Positions 1 to 7,747 of a stretch of DNA of 16,137 nucleotides are shown here, one piece after another. Made by a program: the position numbers and the translations under genes. Under the pieces are notes generated by a model. It ran no database searches. It saw only the letters and a list, made by a program, of their open reading frames with translations, and had not been told where the DNA came from. The DNA is from Candidatus Bathyarchaeota archaeon. GTDB taxonomy: Archaea; Thermoproteota; Bathyarchaeia; TCS64. The stretch lies in assembly GCA_014729945.1 (NCBI GenBank), contig WJJC01000168.1:1-16137 (forward strand), written 5' to 3'. Each line of letters begins with the position of its first letter. The stretch's first letter is position 1.

Positions 1-696
1 ATCTTTAATTTAAGCTCGTTTCTTGGACTAAGTTCTTTAACTGCTCGTATTATTATTTCGATGTTCTTTTCAGTATCAGTCTTCCTAGTGTTCCAATTGA
101 GAGGTTCTTTCTGCTCTTAATAGGTTTAAATTTGTTAATATCCACTCCCAGATATACTGTGTTTACTTTTCTAGGATTAGCTCCAAGTTTGATAGACAAC
201 TGTTTAATGTAATTTGATACACACACTATCTTACCTGCTTTTTCAATGTATCCTTAATAAACGATAGAAAAATTTTTGTCTCAATGGGGTATGTGATATC
301 GCTACCATGGCATGTGATTAGCTGTGGTATTCTCTTGGGGTTATACGCTGCGAGGAAACCCAAAGGTATAGCTAGGTGCGTGTGAATCAGATCTGCTCTA
401 GAAGCTAAGATATGAGCATATGCTGAAAACAAATAAGCAGGTAATGTTGCGAGTACAGACATTGAAGCATTTTTCATAGTTGTTTCTGCTATATACTCCA
501 TTTTGCTAGTAGGCATATACGGAAAACGGGTTATAGGGTATGATGCCTGATATGTTTCAAGGCTTTTACTTCTAAGTGCTATTACCTCCAGATTCACATA
601 CTTTGATAAGCTGTCGCATAATGATTTGATGAAGCATCCGTGATAATCGTTAATATATCTGGGAAAACTTGGAGTTAATACTGAGACTTTTGACAT
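1..696 (-). pseudogene. GT4-family glycosyltransferase, frameshifted, runs off the left edge
   Basis: The N-terminal GT-B half reads from ATG at 696 to a stop at 226-228. It has a typical GT4 opening (VLTPSFPR followed by DYHGCF) and the acceptor-side stretch LITCHGSDI. After the stop, the same strand continues in another frame with clear GT4 sequence: KAGKIVCVSNYIKQL, then VYLGVDINKFKP, then SIGTLGRL. A second shift leads to EKNIEIIIRAVKEL, the usual start of the nucleotide-sugar domain. Each join needs one extra base. The first lies in an A5 run (minus-strand sense) near 235-243; the second is near 75-85 and is not in a homopolymer. Members of this family transfer sugars from nucleotide-sugars to lipids, glycans or proteins. 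The gene diverges from a second glycosyltransferase 31 bases away. It is either a decayed gene or an assembly with two indels; the C-terminus lies outside the window. Confidence 0.8.
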
Positions 697-731
697 ACCG
701 ATATATATTAGTTTTAACTAAATATTTATGA
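697..731. promoter_or_regulatory. Divergent promoter between the two glycosyltransferases
   Basis: Only 31 bases separate the two divergent start codons. A TATA-like ATATATATTA (701-710) lies about 25 bases before the plus-strand ATG at 731 (ATG also at 728). The palindrome TAAATATTTA (719-728) lies about 27 bases before the minus-strand ATG at 696. Both genes would then be leaderless, and their promoters would face each other and overlap. This is inferred from spacing only. Confidence 0.45.
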
Positions 732-1785
732 TGTTATGGTTCATATCTTTAGAATATTTTGAGTGGGGTAGATATGGGGGATAGGGAAGGCTACAAGAGA
801 TATTGTATCTGAAATGGTAAAAAGAAATATTGACGTATCTGTTGTTGTACCTCTAGGATTCGGTCAAAAAAAGTATGAGAACATCGAAGGGGTAAATGTC
901 TATGGATATCCTTTATCTAAATACCCTTTAATTGGTGGTTTATTCAAGAAAATAGGTGCTGATATTTATCACAGTCAAGACCCGACACCCGGTACTTGGG
1001 TTGCATTGAAACATAGTCCTCATTCTAAGCACTTGTTAACCTGTCAAAACCCTAGAACAGGGCAAGATTGGGTACACGTTAATCAGTATTATCCTTTTCG
1101 TCGAAAAATATACAATAAATATATTGAACCAGTGGTAAATGATTGTGTTAAACAATTAGATAGAGTATATTGTCAAGCAAGGTATACGATTAATAAAGCT
1201 AGGCAAATCTTCAACCTTGACTATGATCCTGTTTTTCTTCCTAATCCTGTTTGTGTACCAGAAGAGTATCCAGAAAAGAGTGATATACCTACTGTACTTT
1301 TCCTTGGGCGGTTTGATAAAGAAAAAAAGCCAGAAGTATTCATGAACATGGCTGAATATTTTCCCGATGTCCGGTTTATTGCCGCAGGTGCAGGTCACGA
1401 CAAAGGTTATGATTATTTCCTTAGAAAAAAGTATTCGCAATACGCAAATCTAGTTCTCCCGGGTTTTGTTGAGGGTAATGAAAAGATTAGATTGCTTAAT
1501 GAAGCATGGATCTTGGTTAATACAAGTATTAGTGAATGCTTACCCGTATCTTTCTTAGAGGCAGCTGCCCATGGATGCAGTATACTTAGCCCCCATGATC
1601 CTGATGATTTTACATCCTCTTTTGGAGAAAAAGTTCCCGTAAAAGAACTAGTCAATGGTTTATCGAGACTCCTTGATAACGAATGGAGGGAAAAAGGTGA
1701 AAAAGGATATAGATATGTTAAAAAGTATCACTAAAAAAATAGAGTGATTGAACAACACCTAAATGAATATGATAATTTTCTTTGA
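728..1785 (+). pseudogene. GT4-family glycosyltransferase with one frameshift and one in-frame stop
   Basis: The main open stretch (814-1734) encodes a GT-B glycosyltransferase. It has the donor-domain start LFLGRFDKEKKP, then LPGFVEGNEKIRLLNEA, then an E-x7-E motif (residues 241 and 249 counting from 814). Upstream, frame 728-777 reads MMLWFISLEYFEW...YGG, and frame 784 onward reads GKATRDIVSEMVKRN. Joining them through the G5 run at 776-780 with one extra G gives the usual GT4 start (YGGIGKATRDI). The TAA at 1732-1734 is followed in the same frame by a normal-looking tail (NRVIEQHLNEYDNFL) ending in TGA at 1783-1785, directly against the stop of the convergent MlrC gene. A full protein would be about 350 residues, normal for the family. 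The shortened 306-residue product would lack the first strand and glycine loop. Donor and acceptor are unknown. Confidence 0.8.
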
Positions 1786-3288
1786 TCACTCATCTGTCAT
1801 TGATTTCAATTCAGTTATACCCAACATTTCAACATCTAGTGGGAATATTGGTCTCCTTATGTTTTTGAAATTCATCCCAGCGAGTCTTGGACTTGTCAAA
1901 CCAGGTGTGTCTAGTTCAATTATTTTTGTAGCTATAGGTTCATGAGCTGCCCTGAAATGTACACTGGATTTCACGACGATGAATTTTTTCTCTTGGGGGT
2001 TAATGCCGAGTGACTTGTATAGGGTTAAATCCAGTGGCTGGAGTCTCTTACTCGTTACGATAACCTCGTTACCCTCAATATCCAGTATAACCGTCTGTCC
2101 CATATCCACTGGTACGCCTTTTCCCATTGGTCCATCTGAAATGAATTTTCCATCAGAGACATGTTCTACTTTTCCAGATACATCTAAAATAGTTCCATGC
2201 AGTTCATCTGTATGCCCTCCAAGCTTTAACTCAACGATATTACCAACTCCTGATTCTACCGCCTGTTTAACTGCTTTTGGATCCCATATTAAAGCGATAA
2301 CGCCGCCTGATATTTTCTCAGCAATTAATTCCTTCAATACAACAGTCCCATCCTCAGGGGCCCCTCCTCCCGGGTTATCCCCTATATCTGCTAAGACTAT
2401 CGGTCCCTCCGTTGCTTCTGATACTTGTTTTAACGCTTGGGCTATCGGCGTAGGTGATACAAGGAAATCTCTGCGCATATTCCAAGCCATATCATTTAGT
2501 TTTTGAGCGAGTTTGTCAGCAAGTTCTTGGTTATCATTTGTAGTTACTATGAAACTCATACCTGCTTCGGGTATATCACTCCATGGGAATCCAGCAGCAA
2601 TGGTTATAGTCTCTACCTCCGGTTTCTTTTCCATACTGTGGGCTTCGTCAATCAGTTTCTTCATTGGATATTTACCGGTGAACTGTACTTGTAGAGCTGG
2701 TAACATAGGTGGTTGTCTAAACCCTAGTGTCGGGGTAAGTTCACCATCAAGCATATTTTTGGTAAGTTTTACTGCTTCTACTCCTCTATCATAACCATCG
2801 ATGTGAGGATAAGTATCATAACCTATGAGCATATCCGCTGAATCGATCATCTTCTGAGTATAGTTAGCGTGAAGATCAAACGTAGATATAAGGGGCTTAT
2901 CTCCGATGATTTTACGCACATCACCCAGGATCTTTCCTTCTATATCTTGATAATTTTCACTAACTCCAGCACCATGGAGATGCATAATCACCGCGTCTAT
3001 CTTTCCAGCGTTTCTTATTCCAGTTAGTATATCACTTAGTAACTTGTTGAACGTATTGGCTTTTATCGTTCCAGATGGAGTTGCTGAGGCGAAAACTGTG
3101 GGAATTAACTCATATCCCGCTTCTTTACACCCATCGATTATACCACCTGCAGGGCTCTTGGTCCCCTGAAACTCATCGAATAACTCGTCTCCGTAGAGAA
3201 GTTTTCTTTTCTTAAATTCAACTAGATCGGTCTCAATGTTTGAGTAGACGTTTGTCTCGTGGCTAATAGTGCTTGTTACAATACTCAT
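1786..3288 (-). CDS. M81 family metallopeptidase (MlrC / microcystinase C-like)
   Basis: This 500-residue protein covers the full M81/MlrC family length. The N-terminal half carries ISHETN (residues 8-13), MHLHGAG (102-108), STFDLHAN (135-142) and GYDTYPHIDGYDRG (156-169). These match the conserved N-terminal signatures of the family; H10/E11, D138/H140 and H162 are candidate metal ligands. The C-terminal half has ADIGDNPGGGAPEDGT and KSSVHFRAAHEPIA, the hallmarks of the MlrC C-terminal domain. Bacterial MlrC hydrolyses linearised microcystin; most relatives, including archaeal ones, have no known substrate. No signal peptide is visible, so it is probably cytoplasmic. The start gives a normal N-terminus for the family; no strong ribosome site precedes it. 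It abuts the upstream glycosyltransferase end to end and diverges from maf, with no obvious pathway link to either. Confidence 0.88.
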   Translation of the reverse strand: MSIVTSTISHETNVYSNIETDLVEFKKRKLLYGDELFDEFQGTKSPAGGIIDGCKEAGYELIPTVFASATPSGTIKANTFNKLLSDILTGIRNAGKIDAVIMHLHGAGVSENYQDIEGKILGDVRKIIGDKPLISTFDLHANYTQKMIDSADMLIGYDTYPHIDGYDRGVEAVKLTKNMLDGELTPTLGFRQPPMLPALQVQFTGKYPMKKLIDEAHSMEKKPEVETITIAAGFPWSDIPEAGMSFIVTTNDNQELADKLAQKLNDMAWNMRRDFLVSPTPIAQALKQVSEATEGPIVLADIGDNPGGGAPEDGTVVLKELIAEKISGGVIALIWDPKAVKQAVESGVGNIVELKLGGHTDELHGTILDVSGKVEHVSDGKFISDGPMGKGVPVDMGQTVILDIEGNEVIVTSKRLQPLDLTLYKSLGINPQEKKFIVVKSSVHFRAAHEPIATKIIELDTPGLTSPRLAGMNFKNIRRPIFPLDVEMLGITELKSMTDE

Positions 3289-3401
3289 ACCTTATAATGT
3301 TCAGGTTAATGTATTAATTACTAGTCCTCTTTTTTGCTAGATCTTTTTCATGGTAAATTATTTGTCTCTGGATAACTCCTGCATGTTGAGGTAATCTGTC
3401 T

Positions 3402-3977
3402 TTGAATTCAAATCTTCGAATAGTGTTAGCTTCCTCGTCTCCACGACGAAAAAAATTGATGAAAAGACTTTGTAAAGAATTCATATGTGTAAATCCTTCC
3501 TCTGAGGAAATATCCACTGATCCTGATCCCAAGATAAGAGCTATTGAAAACGCTAAATCAAAGGTATATAGCGTATCAGATTACTTCAATGAATCCTTAA
3601 TAATTGGGGCTGATACCATTGTACATCTGGAAAATAGGTTTCTCGGTAAACCAGAGAACCATGATAAAGCCAAAAAGATGCTATGTTTCCTTTCTGGAAA
3701 AACTCATCAGGTTTTCACCGGTGTCGTAGTATTGGATACTAGAACAAATGTGCAATTATCCGATGTCGAGGAGACAAATGTACGTTTTAAGAATCTAAGT
3801 TGGGATGAGATTGATAATTATGTTGCTTCAGGTGAACCTTTTGATAAGGCTGGTGGATATGCGATCCAGGGAAAAGGTTTGGCTCTTATTGATGAGGTTA
3901 ATGGTTCTTATAGTAATGTCGTTGGGTTGCCGATGAAGTTATTGCGTAAACTTTTAGCCCATTTTATGGCAGTCTAA
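3402..3977 (+). CDS. maf: Maf family nucleoside triphosphate pyrophosphatase
   Basis: This 191-residue protein is full length for Maf/YhdE. It opens with IVLASSSPRR (residues 7-16), the phosphate-binding signature. GADTIVHLENRFLGKP follows, with the conserved acidic residue and lysine, then MLCFLSGKTHQVFTGVVVL and FDKAGGYAIQGKG. Maf proteins hydrolyse non-canonical or pyrimidine NTPs to NMP and pyrophosphate and so limit misincorporation. Whether this one prefers dTTP/UTP or modified nucleotides cannot be read from the sequence. The start is TTG at 3402, supported by a GAGGT ribosome site at 3388-3392 and by the fact that the SSPRR motif must lie within the first ~15 residues. It diverges from the MlrC-like gene and converges on the ferredoxin gene. 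Confidence 0.92.
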   Translation: MNSNLRIVLASSSPRRKKLMKRLCKEFICVNPSSEEISTDPDPKIRAIENAKSKVYSVSDYFNESLIIGADTIVHLENRFLGKPENHDKAKKMLCFLSGKTHQVFTGVVVLDTRTNVQLSDVEETNVRFKNLSWDEIDNYVASGEPFDKAGGYAIQGKGLALIDEVNGSYSNVVGLPMKLLRKLLAHFMAV

Positions 3978-4013
3978 TCATTAAACTGAATCTCAAATAG
4001 GGATATCAATATA

Positions 4014-4051
4014 CTTTAAAAAAAGAAAGATGCGAGTAGTTGATCTACTCG
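4014..4051 (-). terminator. Stem-loop plus U-tract at the 3' end of the ferredoxin gene
   Basis: A perfect 7-bp stem, CGAGTAG (4033-4039) with CTACTCG (4045-4051), flanks a 5-base loop. On the minus strand it is followed by a T-rich run (T7 at about 4018-4024). The stem includes the ferredoxin stop codon TAG (4045-4047). The layout is that of a factor-independent terminator. In archaea the U-tract alone often suffices, so the hairpin may serve mainly to protect the mRNA end. Confidence 0.5.
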
Positions 4052-4221
4052 ACAGTGATTGCCTGATTCGGGCATGCGTTTACGCATGCCATGCACATGA
4101 TGCAGTCGTCAGCTCTCTCTGGGACAGCTTTTCCATCAACCATATCATAGCAATTCATTGGGCATATATCTACGCAGACTCCGTCTCCGTCACAAGCATC
4201 TGATACTGTAATTGTAGGCAT
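4045..4221 (-). CDS. Dicluster ferredoxin (58 residues), probable KorAB electron acceptor
   Basis: This small ferredoxin has two cluster motifs. The second is canonical: C40-x2-C43-x2-C46-x3-C50-P. The first is C10-x2-D13-x2-C16-x3-C20-P, with aspartate where the second cysteine normally sits. The same pattern (CxxDGxC) occurs in ferredoxins of Sulfolobus and other thermoacidophiles and in Pyrococcus, where that cluster can be [3Fe-4S] or an aspartate-ligated [4Fe-4S]. There is no zinc-binding N-terminal extension. I chose ATG at 4221 because AGGTGA lies 9 bases upstream of it; a GTG at 4233 would add four residues. It lies divergent from korA, so the enzyme and its electron acceptor can be expressed together. 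An extra cysteine, C24, follows the first motif. Confidence 0.9.
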   Translation of the reverse strand: MPTITVSDACDGDGVCVDICPMNCYDMVDGKAVPERADDCIMCMACVNACPNQAITVE

Positions 4222-4361
4222 GTTATCTTTCACCTATCCCTTGATTCGAGTCTTTGACTGTTTTAAATGTTTTCTGAAAATTTTTATTTTTGAATAATTT
4301 TGCGTGTAACTGTTTAAAAACAAAGATTCCTGAGTAATTATTGTTCTAACTGTGATTATGT
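4222..4361. promoter_or_regulatory. Divergent promoter region, ferredoxin / korAB
   Basis: This 140-base AT-rich gap drives genes both ways. On the plus strand, TTTAAAAA (4313-4320) could be the korA TATA box, giving a leader of about 20 bases and no clear ribosome site. On the minus strand, TTTAAAA (read from about 4267 down to 4261) could serve the ferredoxin gene, placing the start site about 18 bases before its ATG and just ahead of AGGTGA. Assignments rest on spacing alone. Confidence 0.4.
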
Positions 4362-6101
4362 ATGAAATGTGTTGGACTTGTTGATGATACCGTAAACTTG
4401 GGAATAGGTGGTGAAGCAGGACAGGGTGTTAGTAGAGCAGGTATGCTACTTGGAAAGGCATTGATGCGAGCCGGTTTTTATTCGTATGGAAACATCGACT
4501 ACCCCAGCTTGATTAGGGGTGGTCATAACTACTACACCTTGAGGACCAGTCATAGAAAAGTAACAAGTATAATTGAAAAAATAGACGTAGTGGTTTCTCT
4601 TAACAAAGAAACCATATTGCTACATCAAGATGAGGTGAATGTGGGGGGCGCAATAATCTATGATGAGCAAGAGGATATAGATGATAGTGAATTTACACAG
4701 GCTAATATCAATTATTTACCTATACCTATGACTACTATAGTGGATGATCTAAATGGACCAGAAATTATGAGAAATACAGTGGCTCTAGGCGCCGTTTCTG
4801 CTTTAATCGGATTAGATCCGGAATTTTTTAAGAACGTGGTGACTGAAACTTTTGAAGGTAGAGAAAATATTATAGAAATGAATCTGGATGCTATCCGCCG
4901 TGGATGGGAAAAGGTACTGGAATTTGATTATGGCTTTGATTGCACTCTTGAATCTGATGAGCCACCTAACAGAATGTGGCTTACAGGTAACGATGCAGTC
5001 GCTTTGGGAGCTGTTGCTGGGGGATGTAAATTTTATTCGGCATATCCTATGACTCCGGCAAGCCCCGTACTTCACTACTTCTCAGGACACGATATAGAGG
5101 CCGATGCAGCTGTGATCCAAACAGAGAGTGAAATCGCTGCTATCTGCATGGCAGTAGGTGCCTCTTATGCGGGCGTTAGATCTATGACTTCTACCTCTGG
5201 TGGTGGTTTTTGTTTAATGACAGAGGGTCTTAGCTTTGCCGCGATGACAGAGACTCCGATAGTTATAATGCTAGGTCAAAGACCCGGTCCAAGTACTGGT
5301 TTGGCGACATACTCGGGACAGGGTGATCTTCTTTTCTCTGTTTATGGTGCTCATGGAGAATTTCAGAGAATTGTTCTTGCACCCGGAGATGTTGAAGAGT
5401 GCTATAATATGACTTATCAGGCTTTTAATCTAGCTGAGAGATTCCAGATTCCTGTAATAATCTTAACTGATAAGAATGTGCTTGAGAGCCACGAGACTGT
5501 TGAGGTATTCGATACTGATATGGAGATTGACCGCGGGAAGATAATAAATAAATGGAAAAGTGATTCTGAATACAAACGCTACAAGATTACTGAAGACGGT
5601 GTAAGTCCTAGAGCTCGACCTGGAACACATAATGCCATCGTATTAGCTAATAGTAATGAACATATTGAGAGAGGCTATAGTACGAGTGAATCTGGAACAA
5701 CCACAGAGATGGTGGATAAGAGATTCAGAAAGATGTCATACATCAAGGACGCTGTTTCAGCGCTTAACCCAATAAATATTTATGGTTCAGATGATCCAGA
5801 GATAACACTCGTAGGCTGGGGATCTACAAAGGGACCAGTTTTAGAAGCATTAAACATGCTCGAGAAAGAATCGATTTCAGTCCAGTTTATTCAGCTCAGG
5901 GTAATGGAGCCTTTCCCTGACAATTTTGGTGAATACTTGGTGGGCAAAACGATTCTTTTTGAGAATAATAAAAACGCAGAGTTAGGCACACTAATAAAAC
6001 TCAATGCAGGGTATGAGTTTGAGAATACTTGTCTAAAATATGATGGGAGACCATTTGATCCAAGTGAGATTGTAATAAAAATAAAGGAGGTATTAGAATG
6101 A
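4362..6101 (+). CDS. korA: 2-oxoacid:ferredoxin oxidoreductase, fused gamma-alpha subunit
   Basis: This 579-residue protein fuses the gamma domain to the alpha domain, as in the two-subunit enzymes of Sulfolobus and haloarchaea. Residues 14-22 (GIGGEAGQG) open the gamma domain, and IDYPSLIRGGHNYYTLR follows. The alpha domain starts near residue 205 and carries YPMTP (228-232), a variant of the YPITP motif linked to 2-oxoacid and CoA handling. Further on are QTESEIAAICMAVGASYAG and RPGPSTG (307-313). A transketolase C-terminal-like domain, including VGWGSTKGP, closes the protein. With korB and ferredoxin it would oxidatively decarboxylate a 2-oxoacid (2-oxoglutarate, or pyruvate, since two-subunit enzymes are often broad) to acyl-CoA. 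Its stop overlaps the korB start by four bases (ATGA). Confidence 0.93.
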   Translation: MKCVGLVDDTVNLGIGGEAGQGVSRAGMLLGKALMRAGFYSYGNIDYPSLIRGGHNYYTLRTSHRKVTSIIEKIDVVVSLNKETILLHQDEVNVGGAIIYDEQEDIDDSEFTQANINYLPIPMTTIVDDLNGPEIMRNTVALGAVSALIGLDPEFFKNVVTETFEGRENIIEMNLDAIRRGWEKVLEFDYGFDCTLESDEPPNRMWLTGNDAVALGAVAGGCKFYSAYPMTPASPVLHYFSGHDIEADAAVIQTESEIAAICMAVGASYAGVRSMTSTSGGGFCLMTEGLSFAAMTETPIVIMLGQRPGPSTGLATYSGQGDLLFSVYGAHGEFQRIVLAPGDVEECYNMTYQAFNLAERFQIPVIILTDKNVLESHETVEVFDTDMEIDRGKIINKWKSDSEYKRYKITEDGVSPRARPGTHNAIVLANSNEHIERGYSTSESGTTTEMVDKRFRKMSYIKDAVSALNPINIYGSDDPEITLVGWGSTKGPVLEALNMLEKESISVQFIQLRVMEPFPDNFGEYLVGKTILFENNKNAELGTLIKLNAGYEFENTCLKYDGRPFDPSEIVIKIKEVLE

Positions 6102-6949
6102 GTATAAAACCATTCGATACTCCTGCAACAAATACATGGTGTCCAGGTTGCGGGAATTTCGCTATATTAATGACTGTTAAACAAGCCCTTGCTGAATTAG
6201 AGTTTCCTAGAGAAGATGTTGTTGCAGTCACGGGTATAGGATGTCACGGAAAATTCACTGATTACATAAATGTAAATGGTATTCACACTATCCATGGCAG
6301 AGTTCTTCCTGTTGCAACGGGAATTAAAGTAGCTAATCCTAACTTAACAGTAATAGGGTTTGCTGGAGACGGTGACGCATTCAACATAGGTATGGGACAC
6401 TTCTCCCACGCTGCTCGACGTAATGTTAATTTAACTTACGTTGTTCATGACAACCTAATCTATGGGTTAACGACTGGACAAACGAGCCCTACAAGTAAAC
6501 AAGGTTTCGTTACGAAAACTACTCCACGAGGCGAATTGAGTGTTGCTATTAACCCACTAACGCAAGCACTTACTTCACATGCTTCATTTGTGTCGCGTAT
6601 ATTCGCAGGAGAACCTAAACACATGAAAAAGGTTCTTACGAAGGCTATTGAACATGATGGGTTTGCTTTAGTAGATGTATTGCAACCATGTGTCACTTTC
6701 AACCACGTTAACACCTATCAGTTCTACAAAGAAAGAGTCTACAAACTAGAGGATGAAGACCATGATTCAAGTAACTGGGAACTAGCTTATACTAGATCTG
6801 AGGAATGGGGAGAGCAGATACCCATTGGAGTTTTCTATATAGAAGATAGACATGTCTACGAAAAGAACTTTCCAGCATTAGAGAAAGGCCCGCTCGTGGA
6901 GAAGCCCTTACGACAAGACATGGGTACTTTATTCAAAGAATTCATGTAA
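6098..6949 (+). CDS. korB: 2-oxoacid:ferredoxin oxidoreductase, beta subunit
   Basis: This 283-residue protein has the full beta-subunit architecture. WCPGCGN (14-20) supplies C15 and C18, GIGCHGK supplies C49 and QPCVTFN supplies C198. These four cysteines bind the [4Fe-4S] cluster that passes electrons to ferredoxin. Thiamine pyrophosphate and Mg binding are shown by GDGDAFNIG (about 90-98) and by DNLIYGLTTGQTSPTS (118-133). The start is set by AAGGAGG at about 6084-6090 and by the 4-base overlap with korA, which implies translational coupling. The substrate range is not decided by the sequence; fused-alpha systems often accept both pyruvate and 2-oxoglutarate. No separate delta subunit is present; the divergent ferredoxin probably takes the electrons. 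Confidence 0.94.
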   Translation: MSIKPFDTPATNTWCPGCGNFAILMTVKQALAELEFPREDVVAVTGIGCHGKFTDYINVNGIHTIHGRVLPVATGIKVANPNLTVIGFAGDGDAFNIGMGHFSHAARRNVNLTYVVHDNLIYGLTTGQTSPTSKQGFVTKTTPRGELSVAINPLTQALTSHASFVSRIFAGEPKHMKKVLTKAIEHDGFALVDVLQPCVTFNHVNTYQFYKERVYKLEDEDHDSSNWELAYTRSEEWGEQIPIGVFYIEDRHVYEKNFPALEKGPLVEKPLRQDMGTLFKEFM

Positions 6950-6965
6950 ATTTAATCATACTCCC

Positions 6966-6998
6966 TTTTTATATACGCCTATGTTCTATTACGGAGGA
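6966..6998 (+). promoter_or_regulatory. Strong TATA box of the HTH regulator gene
   Basis: TTTATATA (6968-6975) matches the archaeal TATA consensus closely. Its centre is about 26 bases before the ATG at 6998, so transcription should start at or within a base or two of the start codon. GGAGG (6993-6997) directly abuts the ATG, too close to act as a ribosome site, which fits a leaderless mRNA. Confidence 0.6.
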
Positions 6999-7723
6999 TG
7001 TCAGACTATCGACCTACGAGAGATACATTAGCAAAACGTATAGCCGGAGAAATAGTGCTTAGCAGTCATCCAGGACAGACAATGCGAAAATGGAGAGGCC
7101 TCCTCAGCGTGAATCAGATCGATATGGCGAAGATTCTGGATCTTTCTCCCTCAGTAATAAGCGATTATGAGACTGGTCGTCGTAAAAGTCCTGGAAGTGG
7201 TTTTATAAAACGTTACGTAGAGTCGCTTCTTGACATTGATGAAATGAGGGGGGGTCACTATATTAAACAACTCAGTAGAATTACTCTTGATCCTAGTGAT
7301 GTTTTCTCGGATATAAGGGAGTTTATGGCGCCTGTCTCTATTCAAGAAATAATTGAGGCTGTAGATGGAGATCTATACACTGGTGAGGATCAGCTTGAAC
7401 AGGACGTGTTTGGATACACGGTAGTGGATAGTGTTAAGGCTATTATGATGCTTAGTGGCTTGGATTTCTATAGAATTTTTGGTACTACCAGTGAGCGAGC
7501 GCTTATCTTTACTAGTGTAACTAGAGGTAGATCTCCCATGATTGCGGTTAAGATTAGCCCCTTTAAACCAAGAGTGATCTTGTTGCACGGTTTGATTGGT
7601 GATGTGGATCCTTTAGCGGTTAAATTAGCTCAACATGAAGGGATTCCTTTGGCGGTTTCAAAGATGTCTGATGAAGACTCTATGATAGAATCTCTCAAGG
7701 ATGTATACGAGTCAACTTTATAA
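6998..7723 (+). CDS. COG1709-like helix-turn-helix transcriptional regulator
   Basis: This 241-residue protein has a Cro/C1-type HTH at about residues 29-75 (RKWRGLLSVNQIDMAKIL, then SPSVISDYETGRRKSPG). A conserved C-terminal domain spans about 125-240, with FGYTVVDSVKAIMMLSG, ERALIFTSVTRGRSPM and DPLAVKLAQHEGIPLAVS. From memory this two-part layout matches the archaeal family of predicted regulators COG1709; its ligand and targets are unknown to me. It follows korB by 48 bases but has its own TATA box, so it is probably transcribed separately as well as by read-through. Position suggests, but does not show, control of the korAB/ferredoxin genes. The start fits family length and the TATA spacing. 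Confidence 0.85.
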   Translation: MSDYRPTRDTLAKRIAGEIVLSSHPGQTMRKWRGLLSVNQIDMAKILDLSPSVISDYETGRRKSPGSGFIKRYVESLLDIDEMRGGHYIKQLSRITLDPSDVFSDIREFMAPVSIQEIIEAVDGDLYTGEDQLEQDVFGYTVVDSVKAIMMLSGLDFYRIFGTTSERALIFTSVTRGRSPMIAVKISPFKPRVILLHGLIGDVDPLAVKLAQHEGIPLAVSKMSDEDSMIESLKDVYESTL

Positions 7724-7735
7724 AATAGAAACTGG

Positions 7736-7747
7736 GGAAACGTTTCC
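7736..7747. repeat. 12-bp perfect palindrome between convergent genes
   Basis: GGAAACGTTTCC lies between the stop of the HTH regulator (7723) and the end of the broken TrmB-like gene (7748). It could be an operator for a dimeric regulator or the stem of a 3' hairpin. It is not followed by a T-run on the plus strand. No second copy was noticed in the window, so function is open. Confidence 0.3.

Noticed and set aside
1979..2506. Open frame of 175 codons on the plus strand opposite the MlrC-like gene
   Set aside because: It is a Ser/Pro/Thr-rich shadow of a conserved gene, with no promoter or family resemblance.
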